NCBI GenBank assembly: GCA_905234865.1
Contig: CAJOJE010000002.1
Span: 62,001-126,000 of the forward strand
Direction: 5' to 3'
DNA length: 64,000 bases
Source: Candidatus Gastranaerophilales bacterium
GTDB taxonomy: Bacteria > Cyanobacteriota > Vampirovibrionia > Gastranaerophilales > Gastranaerophilaceae
Part shown: positions 50,286-59,896 of the stretch, in pieces
How the letters are laid out: the number at the start of each line of letters is the position of its first letter
How positions within the stretch are numbered: the stretch's first letter is position 1
Notes under the pieces: generated by a model
The model's database searches: none
Seen by the model: the letters and a program-made list of their open reading frames with translations, nothing else
Told to the model about the DNA's origin: nothing
Program-made: the position numbers and the translations under genes

Positions 50286-50891
50286 ATGGAAAAACAAGAT
50301 TTAATTTATTGGACAAGAAGATTGTATGAAAAAGGGCTGTCACCCTCAACGTCAGGGAACGTTTCAATGTTATCCGACGATAATAACATTTTAATTACCG
50401 CTTCGGGCTCCGCCGCAGGAGATATTTGGATGGATGACATAGTAAAAATGGATTTTGAGGGGAATTTAATTGAAGGCGTAAAAAATCCTTCAAGCGAAAA
50501 ATTGATGCACCTTGAAATATATCGAAAAAGAAAAGATTTAAGAGCGATTATTCATTCTCATTCACCCGAAATAACGGCTTTTGCGGTTGCGGGGTTATCA
50601 ATTTCAGATACTATAATGCCCGAATTTGCTTATTATTTCGGATATGTTCCGCTTGCAAAATATGCTCCGCCTTCAAGTTATGAGCTTGCTAAAAACGTCG
50701 GTGAAAAATTTGAAGAAAAAAATGCCGTTTTAATGGAAAACCATGGAATAGCAGTCGGCGGAAAAAATTTAAAAGAAGCGTTTTATCTTCTTGAAACAAT
50801 TCAATCCTATTGCAAAACCTACCTTTTCGGCAAAATTTTAGGCAAAATGCAAACCTTATCAAAAAAAGATATAGAAGAAATCAGAAAATAA
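50286..50891 (+). CDS. Class II aldolase/adducin-family protein
   Basis: A 201-residue protein with 'SPSTSGNVSMLSDDNNILIT', 'SSEKLMHLEIYRKRKDLRAI' (which contains the acid/base region Glu), 'IIHSHSPEITAFA' (zinc His pair) and 'LMENHGIAVGG' (third zinc His). It fits L-fuculose- or L-ribulose-phosphate aldolase/epimerase-like enzymes such as FucA, AraD and MtnB; the substrate cannot be fixed from sequence. It starts divergently from ispH and faces a convergent short gene at 51003. Confidence 0.85.
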   Translation: MEKQDLIYWTRRLYEKGLSPSTSGNVSMLSDDNNILITASGSAAGDIWMDDIVKMDFEGNLIEGVKNPSSEKLMHLEIYRKRKDLRAIIHSHSPEITAFAVAGLSISDTIMPEFAYYFGYVPLAKYAPPSSYELAKNVGEKFEEKNAVLMENHGIAVGGKNLKEAFYLLETIQSYCKTYLFGKILGKMQTLSKKDIEEIRK

Positions 50892-50913
50892 TAATTTTAA
50901 CCGTTTTTAATTT

Positions 50914-50946
50914 AAAAAAACCCCCGAAGTTAATAACGTTCGGGGG
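50914..50946 (-). terminator. Terminator of the 128-residue gene
   Basis: On the minus strand CCCCCGAA (50946-50939) pairs with TTCGGGGG (50928-50921) around a 10-base loop and is followed by TTTTTTT. The T-run faces the minus strand, so it belongs to the gene at 51003-51389. Confidence 0.85.
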
Positions 50947-51002
50947 AAATCTTAAAGAACTATAGAGATAAGGAGGAGAGAGAAATATATTTTTTTAAAG
51001 GA

Positions 51003-51389
51003 TTAAATCTCTGCTGCAAAGAAAGCATTTGCTGCAAGTTCATTAATCGCATCGTCGCTTAAAACATTACCGAATTCTTTTTTAATTGCTTCAGAATACT
51101 TGCTGACACCTTTTTCAAATTCTGCCATAGAATTTTCAATAGAAGCAATTCTGTCATCCGATAAATATTTAGCGGGGTCAATTTCCTGATTATTAACGGA
51201 AATCATTGCAATATTTTGTTTTCCGATAACGTTCAGTGCATCCAAAACATTATTCGGATTTGCTTGTTTTGCTTCGTTTTGGCTTAAATCTGATTTTGTT
51301 TCCTTAATCTCTTTGTTTTCTGTTTTCGGGTTTTGGTTTTGATAGAAATTCCAGTTTCCTATTGAACCTCTTAAATGTATTTCGCTCAT
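51003..51389 (-). CDS. Small acidic helical protein, unknown
   Basis: A 128-residue protein (MSEIHLRGSIGNWNFYQNQN...) with an Asn/Gln/Lys-rich, probably disordered first third (about 15-45). The second part is helical (VLDALNVIGKQNIAMISVNN, KYSEAIKKEFGNVLSDDAIN). There is no signal peptide. The N-terminal 'LRGSIGNWNFYQ' could be a binding or sorting peptide. AAGGAGA 4 bases before ATG and a strong terminator show that it is a well-expressed single-gene unit. Function unknown. Confidence 0.65.
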   Translation of the reverse strand: MSEIHLRGSIGNWNFYQNQNPKTENKEIKETKSDLSQNEAKQANPNNVLDALNVIGKQNIAMISVNNQEIDPAKYLSDDRIASIENSMAEFEKGVSKYSEAIKKEFGNVLSDDAINELAANAFFAAEI

Positions 51390-51522
51390 TTTGTCTCCTT
51401 AAGTTCTTTAATCCTTGTTTCTTATGTTAGAAATATCGGATGATATTTAATGATACTTTAGGAATAATCAATTATTTGTTACATTAATTAACAAAGAGGT
51501 AAAATCGGGGCAGTGAGGCCTT

Positions 51523-52686
51523 TTAAGGTTTAAACAGTTTGGCTTTTTTTCTTGTTTCAATATCCGTATTAAAAATATCGTAAAGTGTGGGGTTTTTAAT
51601 TTCTTCCGCATTATTAAGCGCATATTCAACAGTTTTTACTATCCCTTTTATATTTATCTCACCTTTTAAAAATTTATAAACGGCAATTTCATTTGAAGCG
51701 TTCAAAACACAAGGGAAAATTCCGCCTTTTTTTCCTGCTTCATAGGCTAATTTTATACAGGGAAATTTTTCAAAATCGGGAACTTTAAACGTTAAATTTT
51801 TGTCAAAAAAGCTGAAACTTCCTGTTTTTATACCTTTAATTCTATCAGGATAACAAATGGCATATTGAATCGGTATATGCATTGAAGGATTTCCGATTTG
51901 CGCCAAAACGGAACCGTCCAAAGTTTCTATTGCGGAATGAATAATGGATTCAGGGTGTACAACAACTTTTATATTTTCATAAGGCATATTAAAAAGATGA
52001 TGTGCTTCAATTACTTCAAGACCCTTATTCATAAGGGTGCTTGAATCAATCGTAATTTTTTTACCCATGGACCAATTGGGATGTTTTAGAGCATCTTTTG
52101 CTTTTGCTGAATTTATTTCTTCAGTTGTCTTATTTAAAAAGGGTCCGCCCGAGGCTGTTAAAAAAATTGTTCTTATATTTTTAAAGTTACCGTTTGAACT
52201 TTGTAAAATCGCCGAATGCTCGGAATCAACGGGGAGAATTTTTACGTTATCTTTTCCGTTTTTGGATTTCGTGTTTTTTGCAAGATTCATAACGATATCC
52301 CCTGCCGTTACAAGGGTTTCTTTGTTTGCAAGAGCAATATCAACACCGTTTTTAATCGCTTCAATCGTAGGCTTTAAAGATATTGTTCCTGTGGTTGCCG
52401 TAAGTAAAATGTCGTTATTATTTTTAGACAGCTCGATTAACCCTTCTTCACCGAATAAAATTTCGCATTTTACTTCGTTTTTAAGTGTTTTATAAGCATT
52501 TATATCACTTATACAAACTCTCTTCGGATTAAACTTTTTTATTTGAGAAAGAAATTTTTCAACATTTGCTTTGCAGGCAAGTCCCGTTATTTCAAAATCT
52601 TCCTTGTTTTCGAGTTTTTCTAAAACTTCAAGAGCCTGCGTTCCGATTGAACCCGTTGAGCCTAAAATTGTAATTCTTTTTTTCAT
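51523..52686 (-). CDS. dxr: 1-deoxy-D-xylulose 5-phosphate reductoisomerase
   Basis: A 387-residue enzyme. NADPH loop 'ILGSTGSIGTQALEVLEK' is at the N-terminus, then 'ALANKETLVTAGDIVM', metal-site 'LPVDSEHSAILQ', 'TASGGPFLNKT', 'HPNWSMGKKITIDSSTLMNK' and 'VVVHPESIIHSA', all standard. It commits DXP to the MEP isoprenoid pathway, in which ispH acts last. TAAAAT lies 6 bases before ATG (52693-52698) with no ribosome site, so it may be leaderless. It is 43 bases downstream of dnaE in the same direction. Confidence 0.97.
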   Translation of the reverse strand: MKKRITILGSTGSIGTQALEVLEKLENKEDFEITGLACKANVEKFLSQIKKFNPKRVCISDINAYKTLKNEVKCEILFGEEGLIELSKNNNDILLTATTGTISLKPTIEAIKNGVDIALANKETLVTAGDIVMNLAKNTKSKNGKDNVKILPVDSEHSAILQSSNGNFKNIRTIFLTASGGPFLNKTTEEINSAKAKDALKHPNWSMGKKITIDSSTLMNKGLEVIEAHHLFNMPYENIKVVVHPESIIHSAIETLDGSVLAQIGNPSMHIPIQYAICYPDRIKGIKTGSFSFFDKNLTFKVPDFEKFPCIKLAYEAGKKGGIFPCVLNASNEIAVYKFLKGEINIKGIVKTVEYALNNAEEIKNPTLYDIFNTDIETRKKAKLFKP

Positions 52687-52729
52687 ACGTTTATTTTAAT
52701 ATAAAAATAAAAAGGATATTAAAATTCAA

Positions 52730-55700
52730 CTAACCGCCCAAATTTTTTACGGTAACTTCGATTTTATTTTTAAAAGTTTTGTTTATTTTTTCTTTTAAAT
52801 CTTCATTTTCAAGATTTACCCATAAATTTTTGTTTGTTAAAATTTGCGCCCTTTTGGTTTCTGATGTACTTTCGGGGTCCTCAAAATCAATGACGACAGG
52901 CGAATTTCCCGCACATTGTGCTAAAAGCCCCTTCAAAAATTCATTTTCCTCAAATTCAAGATGTTGCAATATTTTTAACGTTAAAACGCTGATTTCTTGA
53001 ATTGGACGAACTTCATTAACGGCAAGACTTATTTCGTCCTCGCCGTCCCTTTTTTGAACTTTTGCACTTATAATAACTTTTTCATCATTCATAAGCATTT
53101 GACCGAATTTTTCGGTTACTCTCGGAAACGAAATAAATTCCATTCTTCCACCCGACAAATCTTCTATCGTACCTATTTTAAGAATTTTGGACGGGTCTTT
53201 TCTTGTGGGTTTTGAAACAATCGAAGATAAAAGACCGCAAATCGTTACTTCCTTATCTTTAACGGGGGATTGAATAATTTCCGATAAAGTATCCGTTGTT
53301 AAATATTTAATTGTATCTTTGATGCTTGATAAGGGGTGGCTTGTAACATAAATTCCCATTAGTTCATGTTCAAACTGCTGAATTTCCGTATCTTTATACT
53401 CATCATCCGAACTTCCCGATAATTCAAACGTCGGAAGCCCTATATCCTGTGCATTTGCTCCCGCCATAGCAAAAAGACTTACTTGACCCGTACTTTTATT
53501 GGCTCTTTTTTGAGAAACTTCTTTATTTATTCTCTCCAGATTTTCAATTAACTGTTTTCTTGATTTTTCGATTTGAGAAAATGCCCCGACTTTAATTAAG
53601 GCTTCTATCGTAAGTTTATTTACACCCCTGCCTTCCATTCTTTCGCAATAATCATATAAAGATTCAAATTCTTTTTCCTTGCGAAGTTCCATAATTTCTT
53701 CAACAACGCCCCTTCCGACGTTTTTAACGGAAGCAAGACCAAACCTTATATTGTTACCGTCAGGAGTAAAATCAGCGTCCGATTTATTTATATCGGGCGG
53801 TAAAACTTTTATTCCCATATTTTGACATTGTAAAATATAGGCTTGAGTTTTTTCCTGATTATTAGCTTGAGATGTTAAACTTGCAGCCATCCATTCAACG
53901 GGATAATGTGCTTTTAGGTATGCCGTTTGGTAAGCAACAAAAGCGTATGCGGAAGAATGTGCTTTATTAAAGCAATATTTTGCAAACGCTTCGATTTGTT
54001 CAAAAAGATGTATTGCACCTTCTTCGCTCATGCCGTTTTTAACGGATTCTCTAACGAAAATCCCCTTTTGCTCCGCCATTTGTTGAAGTTTCTTTTTACC
54101 CATCATACGACGAACCATATCCGCACCGCCCAAAGAATAATTGGCAAGCGTTTGGAATATTTGCATAATCTGCTCTTGATACAAAATCGTGCCGTATGTA
54201 TCTTTTAAAATAGGCTCCAATAAAGGATGAGCATATTCGATTTTTTGACGACCATGTTTTCTGTCAACAAAGTCATCCACCATGCCCGCTTCCAAAGGTC
54301 CCGGGCGGAAAAGCGCAACGAGAGCGCCCAAATCTTCAAAAACCGTAGGTTTCAATTTTTTTACCAAACGTTTCATGCCGGGAGATTCAAGCTGGAATAC
54401 GGTATCCGTTTCTCCCCTTGATAAAAGTTCAAAAGTTTTTTCGTCATCAAGCGGAATATTATTGATGTCAACTTCTTCGCCCGTCTTTTTCTTCACCATA
54501 TCAAGGCAATCCCTTATAATGGTTAAGTTTTCCAAGCCCAAAAAGTCCATTTTCAAAAGACCGATTTTTTCAATTCCCGCCATAGGATATTGGGTTGTGG
54601 TTGATTTTTCTTTTGAAAGAGCAACGGGAATAATCTCGCTCATCGGTTTCGGCGCAATTATAACACCTGCCGCATGCGTACCTACTTGGTTTTTAAGCCC
54701 CTCCATATTGAGCGCTTCATCAACGTATTTTTTTAATTCGGAATCCGAATCGTAAGCCTTTTTAAATTCGGTGCCTTCAGCGAGCGCATCTTTTATTTTA
54801 ATTCCGGGGACGGTAGGAATTAAAGATGCCCAATTGTTACTTTTTTGAAATTCAACGTCATACACCCTTGCAACGGCTTTCAGGGCAGCTTTTGCAGCTA
54901 ATGTACCGAAAGTAATAATCTGACATACATGATCATGCCCCCATCTGTCCGAAACATAGTCTATAACTTCACCACGTCGTCTTTTACAAAAGTCAATGTC
55001 TATATCGGGCATTGATATACGTTCGGGATTTAAAAACCTTTCAAACAAGAGATTATGCCGAATGGGGTCAAGTTCCGTTATGCCTAATGAATACGCAACT
55101 ATGCTTCCTGCGGCGGAACCTCTGCCCGGTCCTACGGGGATATTGTGTTCTTTTGCCCAGTTTATAAAATCCCAAGTCAATAAAAAGTATGCGGGAAAGC
55201 CCATTTTAAAAATTACGCTTTTTTCATACTCGTATCTTTCCATGATTGAATCGGGAATAGGATCACCGTATCTTTTTTTCAAACCTTTTTTACATAAAAC
55301 GTCAAAATATTCTTCTTCGGATAAATTATCGGGACATGGAAACTTAGGCAAATATTCCTTTGTTTTCCCAAATTCCAGTTTATCCATTTCAAAATTGCAT
55401 TTGTCGGCAATTTCAACGGTTGTTTCGATACATTTATTGAAATAATCTTCATCCATCCAAGAGAACGCTTCTCTTAATTCATCAACCGTTTTGACGTAAA
55501 ATTCGTTATTTGAAAATTTAAACCTGTTTTCCTCGAATTTCTTCGATTTTGTCTGCTCGCAAAGCAAGGTATCATGCCAGAGCGCATCTTTTGCTCTCAA
55601 GTAGTGCGAATCGTTTGTAATAACCGTTTTAATGTTTAATTCTTTTGCAATTTCCATTAAAAAAGGGTTGGAATCTTTTTGTTCTTTAAGTCCATGGTCT

Positions 55701-56266
55701 TGAAGTTCAATATAATAATCTTCCCCGAATAAATTTTTATAATATTTAGCTCGCCTAACCGCTTCTTCCTTGTCACCGTCTAAGAAAAATCTCGGCACTT
55801 CGCCTTGAATGCAGGCGGAAAGGCAAATAACGTCTTCCGAGTATTTTTCCAAAAGTTCATGGTTAATACGAGGTTTATAATAATAGGCTTGAGTTGAAGC
55901 TATCGAATCCAATTTACAAAGGTTATGATATCCGTTTTGATTTTTGGCAAGCAAAACAAGGTGGTATCTTGTTTTTTTGGTTTCATCCCCTATAACTTCA
56001 CCGTCACAAACGTAAAATTCACAGCCGACTATGGGTTTTACCGCTTCAATTTTCTTTTTTAATTCCTGTACGTCATCGGTCAGCATGTGGGATAAAAGTT
56101 CATTTTTTGCAATGAACATATCCGCACACCCGAACATTACTCCATGGTCTGTGATTGCAACGGCAGGCATGTCGTTTTCCGCCGCAAAATGATATAAATC
56201 AGGGATTTTTATTGCCCCGTCCAGTAAGCTGTATTCGGTGTGAAGATGTAGAGGAACATATTTCAT
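52730..56266 (-). CDS. dnaE: DNA polymerase III alpha subunit
   Basis: An 1178-residue replicative polymerase. The N-terminal PHP domain begins 'VPLHLHTEYSLLDGAI' and keeps 'AITDHGVMFGCADMF'. The palm contains 'RISMPDIDIDFCKRRRGEVI' with the catalytic Asp pair. Later come 'YGTILYQEQIMQIFQTLANY', the fingers region 'FNKAHSSAYAFVAYQTAYLK', a helix-hairpin-helix (VNKLTIEALIKVGAF) and an OB domain near the C-terminus (KEVTICGLLSSIVSKPTRKD). Length and order are typical of DnaE1. No clamp-binding motif was checked in detail. Confidence 0.97.
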   Translation of the reverse strand: MKYVPLHLHTEYSLLDGAIKIPDLYHFAAENDMPAVAITDHGVMFGCADMFIAKNELLSHMLTDDVQELKKKIEAVKPIVGCEFYVCDGEVIGDETKKTRYHLVLLAKNQNGYHNLCKLDSIASTQAYYYKPRINHELLEKYSEDVICLSACIQGEVPRFFLDGDKEEAVRRAKYYKNLFGEDYYIELQDHGLKEQKDSNPFLMEIAKELNIKTVITNDSHYLRAKDALWHDTLLCEQTKSKKFEENRFKFSNNEFYVKTVDELREAFSWMDEDYFNKCIETTVEIADKCNFEMDKLEFGKTKEYLPKFPCPDNLSEEEYFDVLCKKGLKKRYGDPIPDSIMERYEYEKSVIFKMGFPAYFLLTWDFINWAKEHNIPVGPGRGSAAGSIVAYSLGITELDPIRHNLLFERFLNPERISMPDIDIDFCKRRRGEVIDYVSDRWGHDHVCQIITFGTLAAKAALKAVARVYDVEFQKSNNWASLIPTVPGIKIKDALAEGTEFKKAYDSDSELKKYVDEALNMEGLKNQVGTHAAGVIIAPKPMSEIIPVALSKEKSTTTQYPMAGIEKIGLLKMDFLGLENLTIIRDCLDMVKKKTGEEVDINNIPLDDEKTFELLSRGETDTVFQLESPGMKRLVKKLKPTVFEDLGALVALFRPGPLEAGMVDDFVDRKHGRQKIEYAHPLLEPILKDTYGTILYQEQIMQIFQTLANYSLGGADMVRRMMGKKKLQQMAEQKGIFVRESVKNGMSEEGAIHLFEQIEAFAKYCFNKAHSSAYAFVAYQTAYLKAHYPVEWMAASLTSQANNQEKTQAYILQCQNMGIKVLPPDINKSDADFTPDGNNIRFGLASVKNVGRGVVEEIMELRKEKEFESLYDYCERMEGRGVNKLTIEALIKVGAFSQIEKSRKQLIENLERINKEVSQKRANKSTGQVSLFAMAGANAQDIGLPTFELSGSSDDEYKDTEIQQFEHELMGIYVTSHPLSSIKDTIKYLTTDTLSEIIQSPVKDKEVTICGLLSSIVSKPTRKDPSKILKIGTIEDLSGGRMEFISFPRVTEKFGQMLMNDEKVIISAKVQKRDGEDEISLAVNEVRPIQEISVLTLKILQHLEFEENEFLKGLLAQCAGNSPVVIDFEDPESTSETKRAQILTNKNLWVNLENEDLKEKINKTFKNKIEVTVKNLGG

Positions 56267-56340
56267 ATTAAAAATTTATCATAAAAACAATTTAATTCGC
56301 CATGGAATTTTAAATAATATTAAACTGTATTTTAACGAAC

Positions 56341-56372
56341 AAAAACCGTACAACGGTTTAAAATTGTACGGT
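56341..56372 (-). terminator. Terminator after the CcdA/thioredoxin pair
   Basis: On the minus strand ACCGTACAA (56372-56364) pairs with TTGTACGGT (56353-56345) around a 10-base loop, followed by TTTTTG. It lies in the 261-base gap between the CcdA-like gene (ends 56528) and dnaE; the rest of the gap is AT-rich, with one more imperfect stem near 56407-56432. Confidence 0.75.
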
Positions 56373-56527
56373 CCGATTTATTATATGAAAAAGAAAATTA
56401 TGTTTATTAAACGCTTTTTAAAAAGAGCGCTTTACTTTCTGTTAAAGTCTTTGAATTCCCTTTTGACATCTTTATAATGCTCGTGAATTTTAAAAAATGC
56501 GTTTTTTTCATATTTTATTAAGAAATA

Positions 56528-57247
56528 TTAATTTTTAAAAAACGGTTCAAAAATTCCGTAAAAAATCAATAATGAAGATAATACCAAAATTACCCCCGCA
56601 AATTTCATAATAATTGAACCGTATTTGTTAATTCCTCTTACGTTTTTAATAAATGAAGTAAATACGCCTGCCAGAATTATTATAATTCCCTGCCCCAAAG
56701 AAAAAGTAAAAAGCAAAAGGGATGAATATAAAATATTTTTCGTTAAAGTTGCAAAACTCATAATTGAAGCTAATATCGGAGTAGAACAAGGGGTTGAAGC
56801 AAGTGCAAACATAAATCCTAAAATGAAAGGATAAATGAATAAACTCGCACTGTTTGTTTTAGGCATTGTTTTTACAAATTGAGGAATGGGAATTTCAATT
56901 ACTTTTAAAAGGTTAAGCCCAAAAAGCAATATCAAAGAAGCAATAAATAATACCCAATATTTTCCTCCTATTGCAAGAAAAACATGACCCGTTACCGCAC
57001 AAAATACGCCGATTACGGTTAGCACAACGCTTAAACCCAACGTAAAAAACACCATTTGGAGAAAAACTTTATACAAATTTTTATCTTCCCCGTATCCTGC
57101 GACATATCCCGTTATAATGGGTAAAATTCCGAGCGTGCATGGGGTTAGAGAAGACAAAACGCCTCCCAAAAAGGATATAATTAAAAACAAAACGGAAAAA
57201 TTTCCCGAAGCGATTTGTTCTTGAACATTTTGAATCGTATTAATCAT
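56528..57247 (-). CDS. CcdA/DsbD-type thiol-disulfide membrane transporter
   Basis: A 239-residue protein with six hydrophobic helices. The first helix segment holds 'LGGVLSSLTPCTLGILPIIT' and a later one 'LGFMFALASTPCSTPILASI', the two Pro-Cys pairs that carry electrons across the membrane in CcdA/DsbD-beta. It would pass reducing power from cytoplasmic thioredoxin to an extracytoplasmic thioredoxin. Its partner, an anchored thioredoxin-like protein, is encoded immediately upstream with an 8-base overlap. Possible clients include cytochrome c maturation or disulfide repair; no cytochrome gene is seen here. Confidence 0.9.
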   Translation of the reverse strand: MINTIQNVQEQIASGNFSVLFLIISFLGGVLSSLTPCTLGILPIITGYVAGYGEDKNLYKVFLQMVFFTLGLSVVLTVIGVFCAVTGHVFLAIGGKYWVLFIASLILLFGLNLLKVIEIPIPQFVKTMPKTNSASLFIYPFILGFMFALASTPCSTPILASIMSFATLTKNILYSSLLLFTFSLGQGIIIILAGVFTSFIKNVRGINKYGSIIMKFAGVILVLSSLLIFYGIFEPFFKN

Positions 57248-57641
57248 TTGTAATTTCTTCCAAATATTTTCTTATATTGTATTCGCTTATTATGCCTTCC
57301 GTTTTATTTACTATTTTTCCGTTTTTTGTAACAAATACGACTGTCGGAACAACGCTTATTTTGTATGATTTAATAAGTTTGTTCGTTTCTTCGTTTTTAT
57401 TTGAAACATCTATTTCTTCAAATTCAACGTCATTTTCAAAATCTTTTATTACATTATTTACATGCTCTGCAACGTCTTTACACTCAGAACACATCGGAGA
57501 ATAAAATTTAATCAGTTTTCCTTTATCCGAAATATTGTTTATGGTTGCATTTACTCTGTCTTTTCCGTCGGAATGTTCCAATAAAGCAAAAATTGCAATC
57601 GGCACAATAAAAATCAGAAGAATAAGTATTTTGTTTTTCAT
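57240..57641 (-). CDS. Membrane-anchored extracytoplasmic thioredoxin-like protein
   Basis: A 133-residue protein. One N-terminal hydrophobic segment (about 3-20) anchors or exports it. The thioredoxin fold has the active site CSEC in 'KFYSPMCSECKDVAEHV' and the cis-Pro loop 'ISVVPTVVFVTKNGKIV'. The redox pair C-S-E-C differs from the usual CGPC. It overlaps the CcdA-like gene by 8 bases, so the two should form a reduction relay. An alternative role, oxidation, is less likely with a CcdA partner. Confidence 0.88.
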   Translation of the reverse strand: MKNKILILLIFIVPIAIFALLEHSDGKDRVNATINNISDKGKLIKFYSPMCSECKDVAEHVNNVIKDFENDVEFEEIDVSNKNEETNKLIKSYKISVVPTVVFVTKNGKIVNKTEGIISEYNIRKYLEEITND

Positions 57642-57729
57642 TTTTCACCTCATTTTTACTATTTTGAAAGTATAGTAAAAAACTTAATATTTTTTTTGCA
57701 CTAATCAGGTATCTTAAAAGAGCAATATT

Positions 57730-59250
57730 TTAATTTAAACCTCTAAAACTTAAAGCCTGCATGATATCGTTTATTTCAATATTTTCCGCTCCTTTTAAGT
57801 CGGCTATCGTTCTTGAGATTTTCAAAATTCTGTCATAACTTCTTGCGGATAAATTGAATTTATTTATCGCATTTTTCAAAATTAATCTTGAATTATCATC
57901 AATTTTACAGTATTTTTTGATTAATTTCGGTGTCAGCTCTGAATTTGTATAAATGTTATCGTTTTTGTATCTTTCTTTTTGAATTTTTCTCGCATTGATT
58001 ACTTTTTTTCTCATATCAAAAGAAGTTTCGCCATCTTCTTTAAAATTTAAAAGTTCGTCCTCTGTAAGCCTCGGTACCGTAATTTGCAGGTCAATTCTAT
58101 CCAAAAGGGGTCCCGATAATTTCATTTTATATCTTTTTATTTGATATTCAGAGCACACGCACTCTTTTTTCTTGTCCCCCAAAAAACCGCATGGGCAAGG
58201 GTTCATGGCGCCCACCAAAATAAAATTTGCAGGATATTTAATTGTGGATTGCGCTCTTGATATCGTCACGAAATTTTCTTCTAAAGGCTGTCTTAAAACT
58301 TCTAAAACCTGCCTTTGAAACTCGGGCATTTCGTCCAAAAACAAAACTCCTCTGTGACTAAGGGTAATTTCCCCGGGTTTCGGGTTGCTTCCGCCGCCTG
58401 TTATTCCGGCATAAGAAGCGCTGTGATGCGGCGCTCTGAATGGGCGCTTTGTAATTAGAGGAATTTTGTCGTCAATTAACCCTGATACGGAATAAATTTT
58501 TGTAAGTTCAATTGCTTCTTCTTTTTCTAAAGGCGGCAAAATTGAATTAAACGCTCTTGCAAGCATGGTTTTACCGGACCCCGGAGTTCCCGACATTAAA
58601 ATATTATGAGCGCCCGAAGCTGCTATTAAAAGCGCAAATTTTGCCTGTGATTGACCTTTAATGTCTTTAAAATCAATCGCATATTCTTCTTTATTATTTA
58701 AAAAATCTTCAATGTTTTGTTTAACGGGAGTTAAATCCAAATTGCCGTTCAAAAATTCAACGGCTTCAACAAGGTTTTTTACTCCGTATACTTCAATATC
58801 TCCTGCAAAAGAAGCCTCTTTTGAATTATCGAAAGGAAGAACAACCTTTTTTATCCCGAATTCGGATAATCCCGACACAATGGGCAATATTCCGTTTACG
58901 GGACGAAGTGTGCCGTCCAGAGAAAGTTCCCCCAAAAAGGCGAATTCTTCCAGTTTATTATTTTTTATAATTTTTTCTTTTGTTAAAATACCGACCGCCA
59001 TAGAAAGGTCATATCCCGCCCCTTCCTTTTTTAAATTGGCAGGCGCAAGGTTAATTACGACTTTTGTTTTCGGAAAATCATAATTTGAATTTTTTATTGC
59101 AAGTTTTAATCTTTCTCTTGCTTCCGAAATTGCGGTATCCCCTAGACCCACAATTGAAATTTGGGGAAGAGAATTTGTTATGTCTACTTCCGTCGAAACT
59201 ATATGAACATCAAGTCCGATTGTTGTTGCGCTTGTAATTTTAACTACCAT
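57730..59250 (-). CDS. YifB/ComM-family Mg-chelatase-like AAA ATPase
   Basis: A 506-residue protein starting at ATG 59250, where the family N-terminus begins (MVVKITSATTIGLDVHIVST). The frame could extend 19 codons upstream, but that part lies in the gph gene. It contains an N-terminal ChlI/Lon-protease-like domain (about 1-165), Walker A GTPGSGKTMLAR (about residue 220), 'FLDEMPEFQRQVLEVLRQPL' (Walker B) and 'GAMNPCPCGFLGDKKKECVC', a family hallmark. In other bacteria ComM is a hexameric branch-migration helicase for natural transformation. A TATAAT (59257-59262) lies 6 bases before ATG, overlapping the gph stop. Confidence 0.9.
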   Translation of the reverse strand: MVVKITSATTIGLDVHIVSTEVDITNSLPQISIVGLGDTAISEARERLKLAIKNSNYDFPKTKVVINLAPANLKKEGAGYDLSMAVGILTKEKIIKNNKLEEFAFLGELSLDGTLRPVNGILPIVSGLSEFGIKKVVLPFDNSKEASFAGDIEVYGVKNLVEAVEFLNGNLDLTPVKQNIEDFLNNKEEYAIDFKDIKGQSQAKFALLIAASGAHNILMSGTPGSGKTMLARAFNSILPPLEKEEAIELTKIYSVSGLIDDKIPLITKRPFRAPHHSASYAGITGGGSNPKPGEITLSHRGVLFLDEMPEFQRQVLEVLRQPLEENFVTISRAQSTIKYPANFILVGAMNPCPCGFLGDKKKECVCSEYQIKRYKMKLSGPLLDRIDLQITVPRLTEDELLNFKEDGETSFDMRKKVINARKIQKERYKNDNIYTNSELTPKLIKKYCKIDDNSRLILKNAINKFNLSARSYDRILKISRTIADLKGAENIEINDIMQALSFRGLN

Positions 59251-59257
59251 AGAAAAA

Positions 59258-59896
59258 TTATACCATGGAAAGTATTTCCAGGGGATTTGAAACCAAATTA
59301 ACCGCACCGTTATTAATTAAAAATTCTTTTGTTTTTAATCCCCACAAGACACTTATACAGGGAATGCCCGCATTTTTTGCCGTTTGGATATCAACTTCGC
59401 TATCCCCTATAAAAACAGAATTTTCAACTTTTGAATTTAATTTTTCAAGAACCCGATAAACCCCAATCGGGCTTGGTTTTCTTAATATTCCGTTTAATTC
59501 ATCCTCTCCTTGAGCATAATCTATTAAATCTTTAAAGAAATGTTTACAGTTTTGTTTTGTTCCCCTGTCGAATTTATTTGAAACGACACCTGTTTTGTAC
59601 CCTCTTATTTTTAAAGTTTGAAGAAGTTCTATTATGTTATCGTAAGGTTTTGTTTTTGAAACTTTTATTTGAATATAATATTCTTTAAATTTTTCTATAA
59701 CTTTATATATATCGGCACCCGACGGAAGCATTCTCTCCATTAAAACAACAAGACCGCTCCCGACTGCAAGACGCACTTCTTCTTTTGTTTTTAGAGGGTA
59801 GTTAAAGCATTTCATTGCATAATTAACGGAATCCAAAAGGTCATCCACCGTATCCAAAAGCGTTCCGTCAAGGTCAAATAAAACCGTATCAATCAT
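59258..59896 (-). CDS. HAD-family phosphatase (phosphoglycolate phosphatase-like)
   Basis: A 212-residue HAD protein: motif I 'LFDLDGTLLDT' (residues 7-17), motif II 'VSNKFD', motif III Lys in 'LRKPSPIGVYRV' and motif IV 'FIGDSEVDIQTAKNAG'. A helical C1 cap (about 20-85, 'SVNYAMKCFNYPLKTKEEVR') is typical of Gph/PgmB-type enzymes. The likely substrate is 2-phosphoglycolate from repaired DNA ends, although specificity is not provable here. It overlaps the upstream GT39-like gene by 8 bases and ends 7 bases before the ComM-like start. Confidence 0.85.
   Translation of the reverse strand: MIDTVLFDLDGTLLDTVDDLLDSVNYAMKCFNYPLKTKEEVRLAVGSGLVVLMERMLPSGADIYKVIEKFKEYYIQIKVSKTKPYDNIIELLQTLKIRGYKTGVVSNKFDRGTKQNCKHFFKDLIDYAQGEDELNGILRKPSPIGVYRVLEKLNSKVENSVFIGDSEVDIQTAKNAGIPCISVLWGLKTKEFLINNGAVNLVSNPLEILSMV

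Noticed and set aside
50208-50297. Longer ispH reading frame
   Set aside because: It would overlap the divergent aldolase start and adds residues absent from the family; the conserved region begins right after GTG 50207.
59257-59262. Independent promoter for the ComM-like gene as a certain call
   Set aside because: The TATAAT overlaps the gph stop codon in an apparently continuous operon, so it may be coincidental; it is mentioned only as a candidate.
59251-59307. Nineteen extra N-terminal codons of the ComM-like protein
   Set aside because: They lie in the gph gene in another frame, and the family N-terminus starts at 59250.
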